NCBI GenBank assembly: GCA_963205285.1
Contig: CAUJJQ010000127.1
Span: 1-9,113 of the forward strand
Source of the DNA: Pseudomonadota bacterium
GTDB lineage: Bacteria > Pseudomonadota > Alphaproteobacteria > Sphingomonadales > Sphingomonadaceae
Reading direction: 5' to 3'
DNA length: 9,113 bases
Below are positions 1 through 5,930 of the stretch, one piece after another (the first letter of the stretch is position 1; every line of letters begins with the position of its first letter). Under the pieces are notes generated by a model. That model did no database searches, was not told the DNA's origin, and saw nothing but the letters and a program-made list of their open reading frames with translations. A program made the translations under genes and the position numbers.

Positions 1-240
1 CCCGCCGGGTGTATCATCCGATGATGCGGCTTCCGAAGCCTCAGCATCGAACGCCCGCTTGCCCCGTCGTTTCCAAAGCGCCAACGCATTCTCCGAGTCA
101 TCGCCCCCGGCACGTCCGGCAAGATCGAGCATCGCGCCATAAAGGGTAGCGCGGTCATCGCCCGCGAGTTCGACCAAGCCTGATTTCTGGACGAGTCCGC
201 CCAGTTCGATCAGATGCCTTGTCCGCTCGCGTCGCTCCAC
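1..240 (-). CDS. traD: TraD-type small conjugal transfer protein (3' end cut by window)
   Basis: This leftward frame is open from about 240 to the window edge, giving 80 codons and no stop. The N-terminus reads VERRERTRHLIELGGLVQKSG, which resembles the small TraD proteins of Ti-type conjugation systems (a pattern of charged residues, then IELGGLVxKxGL). Its C-terminal part carries WKRRGKRAFDAEA and an acidic, Ser-rich tail. Two GTG codons in tandem (241-243 and 238-240) could both start it. An AAGGGAG ribosome-binding site at 247-253 sits six bases before the second, so 240 is preferred. TraD has no well-defined biochemical role; it accompanies TraC and the coupling protein TraG. The gene lies 64 bases behind the traC-like gene on the same strand, as in the traC-traD-traG order, so traG would be expected just left of the window. 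Confidence 0.72.
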   Translation of the reverse strand, partial: MERRERTRHLIELGGLVQKSGLVELAGDDRATLYGAMLDLAGRAGGDDSENALALWKRRGKRAFDAEASEAASSDDTPGG

Positions 241-304
241 CACCCACTCCCTTGTGTCAGTGCGGCGCTGGCCTGATTCAGCCCGCCGCCGCGCCGCCGT
301 GTTT

Positions 305-586
305 CTAGCCAGCGCCTGTTCCGTCGCCACCAGCAGGGCCATTGCCCTTGCGCCCGCGCCTTTCGAGAAACATGGCACCATCGGCGCGCCAGCTCTCCTT
401 TACGGAATCGACCTGGGCTTCCATGACGCCGTGCCGCAGCATCCCGGCGATGACTTCGAGATCGAGCGCGTCGGCACCTGTTGCGACCACGAGCGCACCA
501 AGCTGCTCGACTTTGCGCGCCTTGATCGCCTTCGCCTTGTCGCGAAGCGCGTTCAGTTCAGCATCATAATCCCGGACTTTGCGCAC
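305..586 (-). CDS. traC: TraC-type small conjugal transfer protein
   Basis: This encodes 93 residues starting at GTG 586 (VRKVRDYDAELNALRDKAKA). The start is fixed by a strong GGAGG six bases upstream; a longer frame starting at 673 would run through the intergenic region and has no comparable site. The first half is a charged helix (DAELNALRDKAKAIKARKVEQLG) followed by LVVATGADALDLEVIAGML, the typical layout of the small TraC/TraD accessory proteins next to Ti-type relaxase genes. The tail is Gly-rich and basic (RRGRKGNGPAGGDG). By family these proteins probably help the relaxase act at oriT, but the biochemical role is poorly defined. It is divergent from traA and shares the 587-761 region with it. 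Naming in this family is loose, and some databases call this protein TraD, so TraC is assigned by gene order. Confidence 0.7.
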   Translation of the reverse strand: MRKVRDYDAELNALRDKAKAIKARKVEQLGALVVATGADALDLEVIAGMLRHGVMEAQVDSVKESWRADGAMFLERRGRKGNGPAGGDGTGAG

Positions 587-592
587 GGCGCA

Positions 593-597
593 CCTCC
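593..597 (-). promoter_or_regulatory. Ribosome-binding site fixing the traC start
   Basis: GGAGG on the minus strand, six bases before GTG 586. It decides the start in favour of a 93-residue protein over a 122-residue reading. Confidence 0.75.
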
Positions 598-608
598 GAT
601 TAGTGGTA

Positions 609-631
609 GCATTGGATGCAGCGTAAGCGCG
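609..631 (+). repeat. Small palindrome plus TAAGCGCG, a possible second nic-like site
   Basis: On the plus strand a GCAT-TGG-ATGC mini-palindrome (609-619) is followed after four bases by TAAGCGCG (624-631). The same eight bases occur on the minus strand at 715-708 in the predicted oriT, also just after a hairpin. The palindrome is short and the bases after TAAGCGCG (AATC) differ from the other copy, so this may be chance or a degenerate relic. Confidence 0.25.
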
Positions 632-702
632 AATCACGCCGCAGACAACCATGCCATTCCAAAAGCGAATCAAGTCACGCCAAAAATGGCGAAGACAGTT
701 TT

Positions 703-732
703 GAGTGCGCGCTTATACGTTGTTGCCAACGT
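703..732 (-). other. oriT: Predicted origin of transfer (oriT), MOBQ/Ti type
   Basis: The gap between the divergent traC-like and traA genes contains a perfect hairpin, ACGTTG-TTGC-CAACGT (717-732). Reading the minus strand onward from it gives TATAAGCGCG-CACTC (717 down to 703). From memory, the RSF1010/R1162 nic region is a hairpin followed by TAAGTGCG/CCCT, and the Ti oriT carries TATAATTGCG/CCCT. Here TAAGCGCG/CACT fits 10 of 12 bases of the former, with nicking predicted between 708 and 707 on the minus strand. Both the position, between traC and traA, and the family of the adjacent relaxase agree with this call. No experimental support is available, and the exact nick is inference. Confidence 0.6.
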
Positions 733-761
733 CGCTTGAAAGTGAGAGGCTCAGCAGTGTC

Positions 762-3284
762 ATGGCGATCTACCATTTCTCTGCCAAAGTCGTCAGTCGC
801 GCCAATGGTTCGAGCGCGGTTGCATCGGCTGCCTATCGTGCAGCCGAACGGCTGACCGACGACCGCCTTGGCCGCGACCATGACTTCACCAACAAGGCGG
901 GTGTCGTTCACTCCGAAATCATGTTGCCCGAAGGCGCGCCGGAACGCTTGGCTGACCGCGAAACCCTGTGGAACGCCGTCGAGGCGGGCGAGGTTCGCAA
1001 GGACGCGCAGCTTGCGCGCGATGTCGAGTTTGCGATTCCACGGGAGATGAACGAGCAGGACGGCATCCAATTGGCCCGCGATTTTGTCGCAAGGGAGTTT
1101 GTAGCGCGTGGCATGATCGCCGACCTCAATGTCCATTGGGACAAGGCGGCGGACGGCAGTCCCAAACCCCATGCCCACGTCATGCTGTCGATGCGCGAAG
1201 TCGGCCCCGACGGCTTTGGTCAGAAGGAGCGCGACTGGAACAGCAAGGAGCTGTTGCAGGAATGGCGCGTGAGCTGGGCCGATCATGTGAACACCCGCAT
1301 GGCCGAACTTGGCCTTGAGGCCCGTGTCGATCACCGGACATTGGAAGCCCAAGGCATCCCGCTTGAGCCGCAGCATAAAATTGGTGCGGCAGGATCGCGG
1401 CGCGAGATGAACGGCGAGGATGCCGAGCGCGCCGACGATCATATGCGGATCGCGCGCGAGAATGGCGACAAGATCATTGCCGATCCTGCCATTGCTTTGA
1501 ATGCCATCACGCATAGCCAAGCGACGTTCACGCTGCGCGATCTTGCCCAGTTCGCGTTCCGGCACAGCGACGGCAAGGATCAGTTCGATGCGGTCATGTC
1601 CTCGGTGCGGGGATCGCCCGAGCTTGTCGCATTGGGCAAGGACGGGAAGGATCAGGAACGATTTACCAGCGCCGATATGATTGCAGTGGAGGAGCGGCTT
1701 GGCCTGTCCGCGTCTATGCTGGCGACCAGCGAGCGTCACGGTGTTGCGGATCGAAATCGCCATGCTGCGCTTGATGGGGCCGCCGAGCGCGGATTGTTCT
1801 TGTCGGGCGAGCAGCGTGATGCGTTCGATCATGTTACCGGCCAGCGCGATCTTGCGTCAGTCGTCGGCTATGCCGGAAGTGGCAAGTCGGCGATGCTTGG
1901 CGTTGCGCGGGATGCTTGGGAACGTGAAGGCTATAATGTGCGCGGTGCATCCCTCTCGGGCATCGCCGCTGAAAACCTTGAAGCCGGTTCGGGCATCACG
2001 TCACGGACAATCGCCAGCTTGGAATATCAGTGGAAGCATGGCCGCGAGCAATTGAGCGAACGCGACGTGCTGGTGATCGACGAGGCGGGTCTGACCGGAA
2101 CGCGCCAGATGGAACGGGTTCTGTCAGCAGCGCGCGATGCGGGCGCGAAGGTCGTGCTGGTCGGCGATCCTGAACAGTTGCAGGCCATCGAAGCGGGGGC
2201 TGCGTTCCGTTCGCTCGCGGAAAGCCACGGCGCGGTTGAGATCACCGAGATTCGCCGTCAGCGCGATGACTGGCAGCGCGGTGCAACCCGCGCGCTCGCC
2301 ACCGGGCGGACGGGCGAGGCTATTCATGCTTATGATGACAATGGCATGGTTCACAGCGCCGAAACGCGCGAGGAGGCGCGCGCCGAGCTTGTCGAGGGAT
2401 GGGATCACGCCCGCAACAATGACCCGAGCAAAAGCCGCATCATTCTGACCCATACCAATGCCGAGGTGCGCGACCTCAATATCGCCGCCCGCGACAAGCT
2501 ACGCGATGGCGGTGAACTTGGCAGCGACGTCGACGTCAAAACCGAACGCGGCGAGCGCCAGTTTGCCAGCGGTGACCGAATGATGTTCCTGCGCAATGAA
2601 CGCGGTCTGGGAGTGAAGAACGGGACGCTTGGCACGGTTGAGCAGGTGACGCCCGGACATATGGCCGTTCGCACCGATGATGGGCGCAGCTTGGCGTTCG
2701 ACCTAAAAGACTATGCCCATATCGACCACGGCTATGCCGCGACGTTCCACAAATCGCAGGGGGTGACGGTCGATCAGGCGCATATACTGGCAACGCCGGG
2801 GATGGATCGGCACTCAGCCTATGTCGGCCTCACACGCCATCGCGACGGGGTGCAGCTCCATTATGGCCGCGATGATTTTGCCGACCAGAGCAAACTTGTC
2901 CGCACCCTGTCGCGTGAACGATCAAAGGACATGGCGAGCGACTATCCGCTCCCCGACGCCCCAGTGCGCGCATTTGCCGAGCGGCGCGAGTTCCGGTTTG
3001 GCGAAGTTGCGCGCGATATGGTTGCCAAGGCGCGGGGGCTATTGGCCGACCCCGACCGGATTGCGGCCTTGCGAGGCCGTCTCGACAAGGCGCTGGGGCG
3101 TGAGCCATCAGCAGCGCCGCAAGCTGCTGACAAGGAGCCGGGGCAGGATCGCGGCACCGACACCGCTGCGAACCGTCTCCGCGCTCGTATGGCCGAACTG
3201 GGCAAGCAGGTGCGAAAAGACGATGAGCGGGATCGTGATCGGACAAAAGATCGCGACCTTGACCGGGGAGGGCCAGAACGATGA
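762..3284 (+). CDS. traA: TraA, Ti-type conjugative relaxase-helicase (MOBQ)
   Basis: This 840-residue protein nicks oriT, stays covalently bound to the cut strand and unwinds the DNA for export. The N-terminal MobA/MobL relaxase domain (about 1-220) starts MAIYHFSAKVVSR. Tyr25 in AAYRAAERL is the probable nucleophile, and His125, His137 and His139 (NVHW...KPHAHVML) the metal triad. A RecD/TrwC-like helicase follows, with Walker A GYAGSGKS at 369-376, Walker B VLVIDEAG with Asp440/Glu441, then LVGDPEQLQAI, TEIRRQ and the C-terminal motif GYAATFHKSQG (657-667) plus YVGLTRH. The tail (about 800-840) is strongly charged. The frame is open upstream to GTG 705, but that start would put oriT inside the gene, and MAIYHF is the family start; GAGAGG at 744-749 is a rather distant ribosome-binding site. 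Ti-plasmid TraA is nearer 1,100 residues, so this is a short form without an extra C-terminal domain. No frameshift is seen and all key motifs are intact. Confidence 0.95.
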   Translation: MAIYHFSAKVVSRANGSSAVASAAYRAAERLTDDRLGRDHDFTNKAGVVHSEIMLPEGAPERLADRETLWNAVEAGEVRKDAQLARDVEFAIPREMNEQDGIQLARDFVAREFVARGMIADLNVHWDKAADGSPKPHAHVMLSMREVGPDGFGQKERDWNSKELLQEWRVSWADHVNTRMAELGLEARVDHRTLEAQGIPLEPQHKIGAAGSRREMNGEDAERADDHMRIARENGDKIIADPAIALNAITHSQATFTLRDLAQFAFRHSDGKDQFDAVMSSVRGSPELVALGKDGKDQERFTSADMIAVEERLGLSASMLATSERHGVADRNRHAALDGAAERGLFLSGEQRDAFDHVTGQRDLASVVGYAGSGKSAMLGVARDAWEREGYNVRGASLSGIAAENLEAGSGITSRTIASLEYQWKHGREQLSERDVLVIDEAGLTGTRQMERVLSAARDAGAKVVLVGDPEQLQAIEAGAAFRSLAESHGAVEITEIRRQRDDWQRGATRALATGRTGEAIHAYDDNGMVHSAETREEARAELVEGWDHARNNDPSKSRIILTHTNAEVRDLNIAARDKLRDGGELGSDVDVKTERGERQFASGDRMMFLRNERGLGVKNGTLGTVEQVTPGHMAVRTDDGRSLAFDLKDYAHIDHGYAATFHKSQGVTVDQAHILATPGMDRHSAYVGLTRHRDGVQLHYGRDDFADQSKLVRTLSRERSKDMASDYPLPDAPVRAFAERREFRFGEVARDMVAKARGLLADPDRIAALRGRLDKALGREPSAAPQAADKEPGQDRGTDTAANRLRARMAELGKQVRKDDERDRDRTKDRDLDRGGPER
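3265..3272 (+). promoter_or_regulatory. Ribosome-binding site inside the end of traA
   Basis: GGGGAGGG within the last traA codons lies eight bases before ATG 3281. It supports active, probably coupled translation of the next gene. Confidence 0.7.
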
Positions 3285-3775
3285 GCGACTCGCAGGACGA
3301 TCCACTATTGAGTCTGTTGGCCGATATTGCCGAAGGGGTGGCGACGCTTTCCGCGCGCATTGATGCGATGGAGGCGGCAAACGCCACCCATCAGGCCCAA
3401 GTCAACGAGGCGCTTGCCACCATCGCGGAGATCGCCACGCGGACATACTACGCCAGCAAGCCGCCCAGCGCCTTACCCGATGACATCATCAACGCGAGCG
3501 TCATGGACGCCATTGTCGAGCGATGGCCGGACCATTGGGCCATGACGTTTCCACGCTCTGAATTTAAGATATTCAACAACCTTGAAACACTCAGCACCGA
3601 AGAGATCGAAGCACTTCTGAGGGCGAGGGCTATTGTTGCGGAAGAGGCAACCAACGCCCAGCGGCTTCGCCATGCGCGGGCTTTGGTGATGCTTGGCAAC
3701 GAAATGGACAAGCGAGTCAAAGCCCACGAGAAAAGCATGGAGCGGGACCGGAATGCGCCGGGACGGAGCCGATGA
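3281..3775 (+). CDS. Uncharacterised protein coupled to traA
   Basis: This encodes 164 residues. Its ATG overlaps the traA stop (ATGA), with a good GGGGAGGG ribosome-binding site, so translation is probably coupled to the relaxase. No catalytic motif, signal peptide or membrane segment is visible. Residues about 8-55 (LLSLLADIAEGVATLSARID..., then VNEALATIAEIA) are a likely amphipathic helix or short coiled coil. A middle segment at 66-103 contains ERWPDHWAMTFPRSEF, rich in aromatic residues. A second helical part at 105-155 (STEEIEALLRARAIVAEEA..., then LVMLGNEMDKRVKAHEKSM) ends in a basic tail. The composition suits a small cytoplasmic oligomeric partner, perhaps of TraA or the nucleoprotein complex, but that is inferred only from the coupling. 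I do not recognise the family. Confidence 0.8.
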   Translation: MSDSQDDPLLSLLADIAEGVATLSARIDAMEAANATHQAQVNEALATIAEIATRTYYASKPPSALPDDIINASVMDAIVERWPDHWAMTFPRSEFKIFNNLETLSTEEIEALLRARAIVAEEATNAQRLRHARALVMLGNEMDKRVKAHEKSMERDRNAPGRSR

Positions 3776-4080
3776 GTCTTGTGAGCAAACAACGAAAGGA
3801 TGGACAAAAGCCACCCTCGCTGCCACATGCCAAAGCACGTTCGAGCTGCAACAACCTGCACGGAACCCTAATTTATTCTACACAGTTCCTGCACAGGCAT
3901 ATCATGTCGATATTTTCTAAGCAATATCAACATATTACAGAACTACCGTCATTAGTTCAGCATGACGACATCTATAAAATGTTCCTAACCCCCGCCCTTA
4001 CCGGCCATTTTATCGCGCAATGCCGCCAGCGCGCCAAAACTGCCCGCTTCCTCCTCACCCAGCACACCCTTTTCGCGTAA
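3772..4080 (+). CDS. Small frame at the element edge, probably a truncated gene
   Basis: The ATG overlaps the stop of the preceding gene (ATGA again), as expected for a third gene in the traA unit. The 102-residue product starts MSLVSKQRKDGQKPPSLPHA and has no recognisable motif. The ribosome-binding site is weak: GGAG only three bases away. From about residue 72 the frame lies antisense to the conserved DUF177 gene, so the last ~30 residues (positions 3985-4080) read through chromosomal sequence and are unlikely to be native. The simplest reading is a tra-unit gene cut by the element boundary. The alternative is a chance open frame starting at an ATGA. Confidence 0.35.
   Translation: MSLVSKQRKDGQKPPSLPHAKARSSCNNLHGTLIYSTQFLHRHIMSIFSKQYQHITELPSLVQHDDIYKMFLTPALTGHFIAQCRQRAKTARFLLTQHTLFA
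3776..3984. other. Probable junction between the conjugative element and the chromosome
   Basis: This region has no securely coding sequence. Its left part (to about 3860) resembles the GC-rich tra region. The right part (about 3870-3984) is clearly AT-rich (for example ATTTATT, ATATTTTC and TATAAAATG) and unlike both neighbours. It separates plasmid-type transfer genes from a housekeeping operon, so a boundary must lie here or at the very end of the DUF177 gene at 3985. No tRNA, integrase, target duplication or transposon end could be recognised, so the exact edge is not defined. Confidence 0.5.
3947..3967. repeat. Inverted repeat in the junction region
   Basis: CGTCAT (3947-3952) and ATGACG (3962-3967) form perfect six-base arms around a nine-base loop, 18 bases beyond the stop of the leftward DUF177 gene. 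No T-run follows on either strand, so it is not a standard terminator. It might be a recombinase-related site at the element end, or chance. Confidence 0.3.
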
Positions 4081-4533
4081 AAAGGCGTCGGCCCCCTTGG
4101 CGCGCGGCCATGGGTTGAGCGCGAGCGCAAAGCTTTCCGCCGCCATATCGGCGACATCAAAACGCCCGCCGGCAAAATAAAGCGTGTCGAGCGCGGCGGC
4201 ATCCAGTTCAAAATCCTCCTCCGCGACCAGTTGCTGTTCCTGGGGGAGGAGGAGGAGTTGGACCGAAACCCGCCGTTTTTCGCGCACCGGCGCGCCGCTC
4301 GCCACACAGGCGCGCGTCACATCCCCCGTCACCTCGCCGCCCAGTAGCCAGCCACCGACATGCGGCGCGGCGGCGGGGTTCAGCGACAATGTGGCGCTGA
4401 GCGCGTCGAGCGCCAGCCAGTCAAAGCGCGCGACCAATGCGGCGCGTTCCACATCGGGCCAGATGATGTGCAGCGGCTGGGTCAGCCGCGCGGCATCTTG
4501 CGGGGTAAAAATATGGTCGAACGATGCACTCAT
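3985..4533 (-). CDS. DUF177/YceD-family protein (23S rRNA accumulation)
   Basis: This 182-residue cytoplasmic protein belongs to the DUF177/YceD family, whose E. coli member affects 23S rRNA accumulation; the mechanism is not settled. Supporting sequence includes the N-terminal FDHIFTPQDAARL, a middle segment with Cys76 in TRACVASGAPV, the acidic stretch EEDFELDAAALD (105-116), the family-typical ESFALALNPWPRAKGAD (133-149) and an end GSFGALAALRDKM that matches the usual NPFAxLxxLK ending. Its ATG overlaps the stop of the chaperone gene (ATGA), with TGAGG seven bases upstream, so the two genes are one leftward operon. In many alphaproteobacteria plsX follows this gene; here the transfer element follows instead. 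The last residues (AGKGGG) lie at the junction and may have been altered by the insertion. Confidence 0.85.
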   Translation of the reverse strand: MSASFDHIFTPQDAARLTQPLHIIWPDVERAALVARFDWLALDALSATLSLNPAAAPHVGGWLLGGEVTGDVTRACVASGAPVREKRRVSVQLLLLPQEQQLVAEEDFELDAAALDTLYFAGGRFDVADMAAESFALALNPWPRAKGADAFLREKGVLGEEEAGSFGALAALRDKMAGKGGG

Positions 4534-5060
4534 GCTGCAACCTCAGGCAGATTGCCGGCCAAAATCGACGCCGAATCGCTTTTGGCCAGCGCATCGGCAA
4601 AACGCGCCAGCGCCGCGCCCGCCGTTTCGGCAGCGGTAGGGGCAATGCCATCAACCAAATTGCGCGCCAGCACTTCGCCCATTGCCGCACCCGCGCCCGC
4701 CGCATCACGATATGCGCCCAGCCGCCCGCCGAGCGCCGCCATCATCCGCCCGATATGTTTACCAACCACCATGTCGCCAATGCCAATCTGGCGCAATTGC
4801 GCGTCCATATCATCGACGAAAATTTCGGTCAGCCAGACGCTTTTCTGTGCCAAATCCGCCTGCCCCTCCAGCCGCAATAGCGTGAGGGAGAGGAGCGCGG
4901 TGACCATTTCAAATCGCCCGTCGATATGGTCGGGCACGCCCCCATGATACCAGAATGGCGCGCGTGCGCGGGCCACCAGCGCATCATAAAGCGGGCGCAT
5001 GACATCGCGTTCCGACGCGCGCGGAGTGAAAATGCTGGACAGGCGGGAAAGTATCGACAT
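4530..5060 (-). CDS. Ubiquinol-cytochrome c chaperone family protein (CBP3/UQCC1-like)
   Basis: This 176-residue protein of the CBP3/UQCC1 family acts, in mitochondria, in translation and assembly of cytochrome b for respiratory complex III; the bacterial role is inferred from that. Family features seen are WYHGGVPDHIDGRFEMVTAL (37-56), then LSLTLLRL, and the conserved LTEIFVDDMDAQLRQIGIGD (77-96) followed by VGKHIGRMM. The second half is an Ala-rich helical region. There is no signal peptide or transmembrane segment, so it is probably cytoplasmic or peripheral on the inner membrane. ATG 5060 gives the usual family N-terminus, although the upstream AAGG is only two bases away. It is first in the operon with the DUF177 gene and divergent from bamE, a frequent alphaproteobacterial arrangement. 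Confidence 0.87.
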   Translation of the reverse strand: MSILSRLSSIFTPRASERDVMRPLYDALVARARAPFWYHGGVPDHIDGRFEMVTALLSLTLLRLEGQADLAQKSVWLTEIFVDDMDAQLRQIGIGDMVVGKHIGRMMAALGGRLGAYRDAAGAGAAMGEVLARNLVDGIAPTAAETAGAALARFADALAKSDSASILAGNLPEVAA

Positions 5061-5183
5061 GGCCTTGGCGCATAAGCCCGCCGCTCAACGCTTGCAACGC
5101 TGGTGCCACCTCGCCTAAAGCGGGGCGGATATTCTGCCCCCACCGGCTGGCCAGATGCGCCGCGCCGTTTGAAAGGATTTTGC
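5061..5183. promoter_or_regulatory. Divergent promoter region between the chaperone operon and bamE
   Basis: These 123 bases must hold the start signals for both directions. Rightward, TTGCAA (5092-5097) is a fair -35, but no good -10 lies at the proper distance (CTAAAG at 5115-5120 is poor). The bamE ribosome-binding site is AAGGA at 5173-5177, six bases before ATG 5184. No clear operator palindrome is seen. Confidence 0.4.
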
Positions 5184-5708
5184 ATGCGCCCCACCCGCGC
5201 CATTTTTATAACGTGCGTTATGGGCATGGGCCTTGTCGGCACGGGCTGCACCCAATTGCGCACGCACGAAGGTTATATCGTCGATGATGCACTGTTATCA
5301 TCGGTGGCCCCGGGGATCGACAATCGAGCCTCCGTTGAACGCACTTTGGGCCAACCAACGATTGCCAGCCAATTTGGCACCGTGAATGGCGCGGGCGCGA
5401 TCACCAACGCCGCACAGGCGAGCGATTGGTATTATGTTTCGCGCAACAACCGCGCGCTCGCCTTTCGCCGGCCGCGCACCCACGAACAATTGCTCGTCCA
5501 CATCCGTTTCGACGCGCTGGGCAATGTTGCAATGGTTGACCGTTCGGGGGTCGAACGGGTGGTGCGGGTCAGCCCCAATTCGGATGCGACCCCGACGCTG
5601 GGCCGCCACCGCAGTTTCTTTGAAGAATTATTCGGCAATATCGGCACCGTCGGCGCAGCAGGCGCAGGTGCGCCCGGCGGCGGTGCAGGCGGCCCGGGCG
5701 GCAGGTAA
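5184..5708 (+). CDS. bamE: BamE (SmpA/OmlA), outer-membrane assembly lipoprotein
   Basis: This 174-residue lipoprotein of the BamABCDE complex inserts beta-barrel proteins into the outer membrane. ATG 5184 follows a good AAGGA and gives a lipoprotein signal, MRPTRAIFITCVMGMGLVGTGC, with Cys22 as the probable lipidated residue. The -3 position is Gly instead of the usual Leu, so the lipobox is atypical. The SmpA/OmlA core runs from GYIVDDALLSSVAPGIDNRASVERTLGQP (about 31-59) through SDWYYVSRNNRALAFRRP to IRFDALGNVAMVDRSG. Alphaproteobacterial members share the end TPTLGRHRSFFEELFGNIG, as here. The last 20 or so residues are a Gly/Ala-rich tail (GAAGAGAPGGGAGGPGGR) that looks disordered. The frame extends upstream to GTG 5103, but that would bury the signal peptide and is rejected. 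Confidence 0.92.
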   Translation: MRPTRAIFITCVMGMGLVGTGCTQLRTHEGYIVDDALLSSVAPGIDNRASVERTLGQPTIASQFGTVNGAGAITNAAQASDWYYVSRNNRALAFRRPRTHEQLLVHIRFDALGNVAMVDRSGVERVVRVSPNSDATPTLGRHRSFFEELFGNIGTVGAAGAGAPGGGAGGPGGR

Positions 5709-5732
5709 GGGATAACGCGCCAGCCCACCATT

Positions 5733-5749
5733 GTCATTTCCGCGAAGGC
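5733..5749 (+). repeat. Partial REP-like element
   Basis: GTCATTTCCGCGAAGGC matches the left part of the small palindromic repeat family (GTCATTCCCGCGAAGGCGGG...) that I know from alphaproteobacterial intergenic regions. The right arm is missing. Confidence 0.45.
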
Positions 5750-5780
5750 ATAGACCCCCCCACCACCGCTTCGCGCCGCC

Positions 5781-5809
5781 CGTCGTTCCCGCGCAGGCGG
5801 GGATTCAGT
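5781..5809 (+). repeat. REP-like palindromic element
   Basis: This copy carries CGTCGTTCCCGCGCAGGCGG, then GGATTCAGT. CCCGC (5788-5792) and GCGGG (5797-5801) form a stem around GCAG, flanked by T/A and T/G pairs. It is a fuller copy of the repeat at 5733-5749 and resembles dispersed extragenic palindromes of sphingomonads. Confidence 0.5.
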
Positions 5810-5848
5810 TGCACCGTAACAATGCTCACCCCCAACCCCTCCCTCATC

Positions 5849-5873
5849 GGGGGCTATACCCCCCAATTTTCTT
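5849..5873 (+). terminator. Weak intrinsic terminator candidate after bamE
   Basis: GGGGG (5849-5853), loop CTATA, CCCCC, then AATTTTCTT. The stem is only five pairs and the T-run is interrupted. It lies 140 bases past the bamE stop and directly before the possible promoter of the next gene. Confidence 0.35.
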
Positions 5874-5901
5874 GAAGCATGCGTCGTCTGCTTGATATAG
5901 G
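5872..5901 (+). promoter_or_regulatory. Possible sigma70-type promoter of the CBS-domain gene
   Basis: TTGAAG (5872-5877) and TATAGG (5896-5901) are 18 bases apart, with ATG 5931 about 30 bases downstream. Each box matches four of six consensus bases or so; the placement is sensible but not proof. Confidence 0.35.
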
Positions 5902-5930
5902 GTGGCCATCTTTCCACAACGCAGAGCGTC

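Noticed and set aside
254..739. Plus-strand frame of 161 codons at the left edge
   Set aside because: It is antisense to the traC-like gene and passes through the oriT gap. The minus-strand reading has a strong ribosome-binding site and family sequence.
675..1832. Long minus-strand open frame (385 codons) opposite traA
   Set aside because: It is antisense to the intact relaxase domain and Walker A region, crosses the predicted oriT, and shows no family motif. GC-rich codon bias explains it.
3985..3994. GGGGGTTAG on the minus strand as a Tn3-type inverted-repeat end
   Set aside because: A run of G alone is not enough. The following bases do not match any Tn3-family end I can recall, and no transposase or target duplication is visible.
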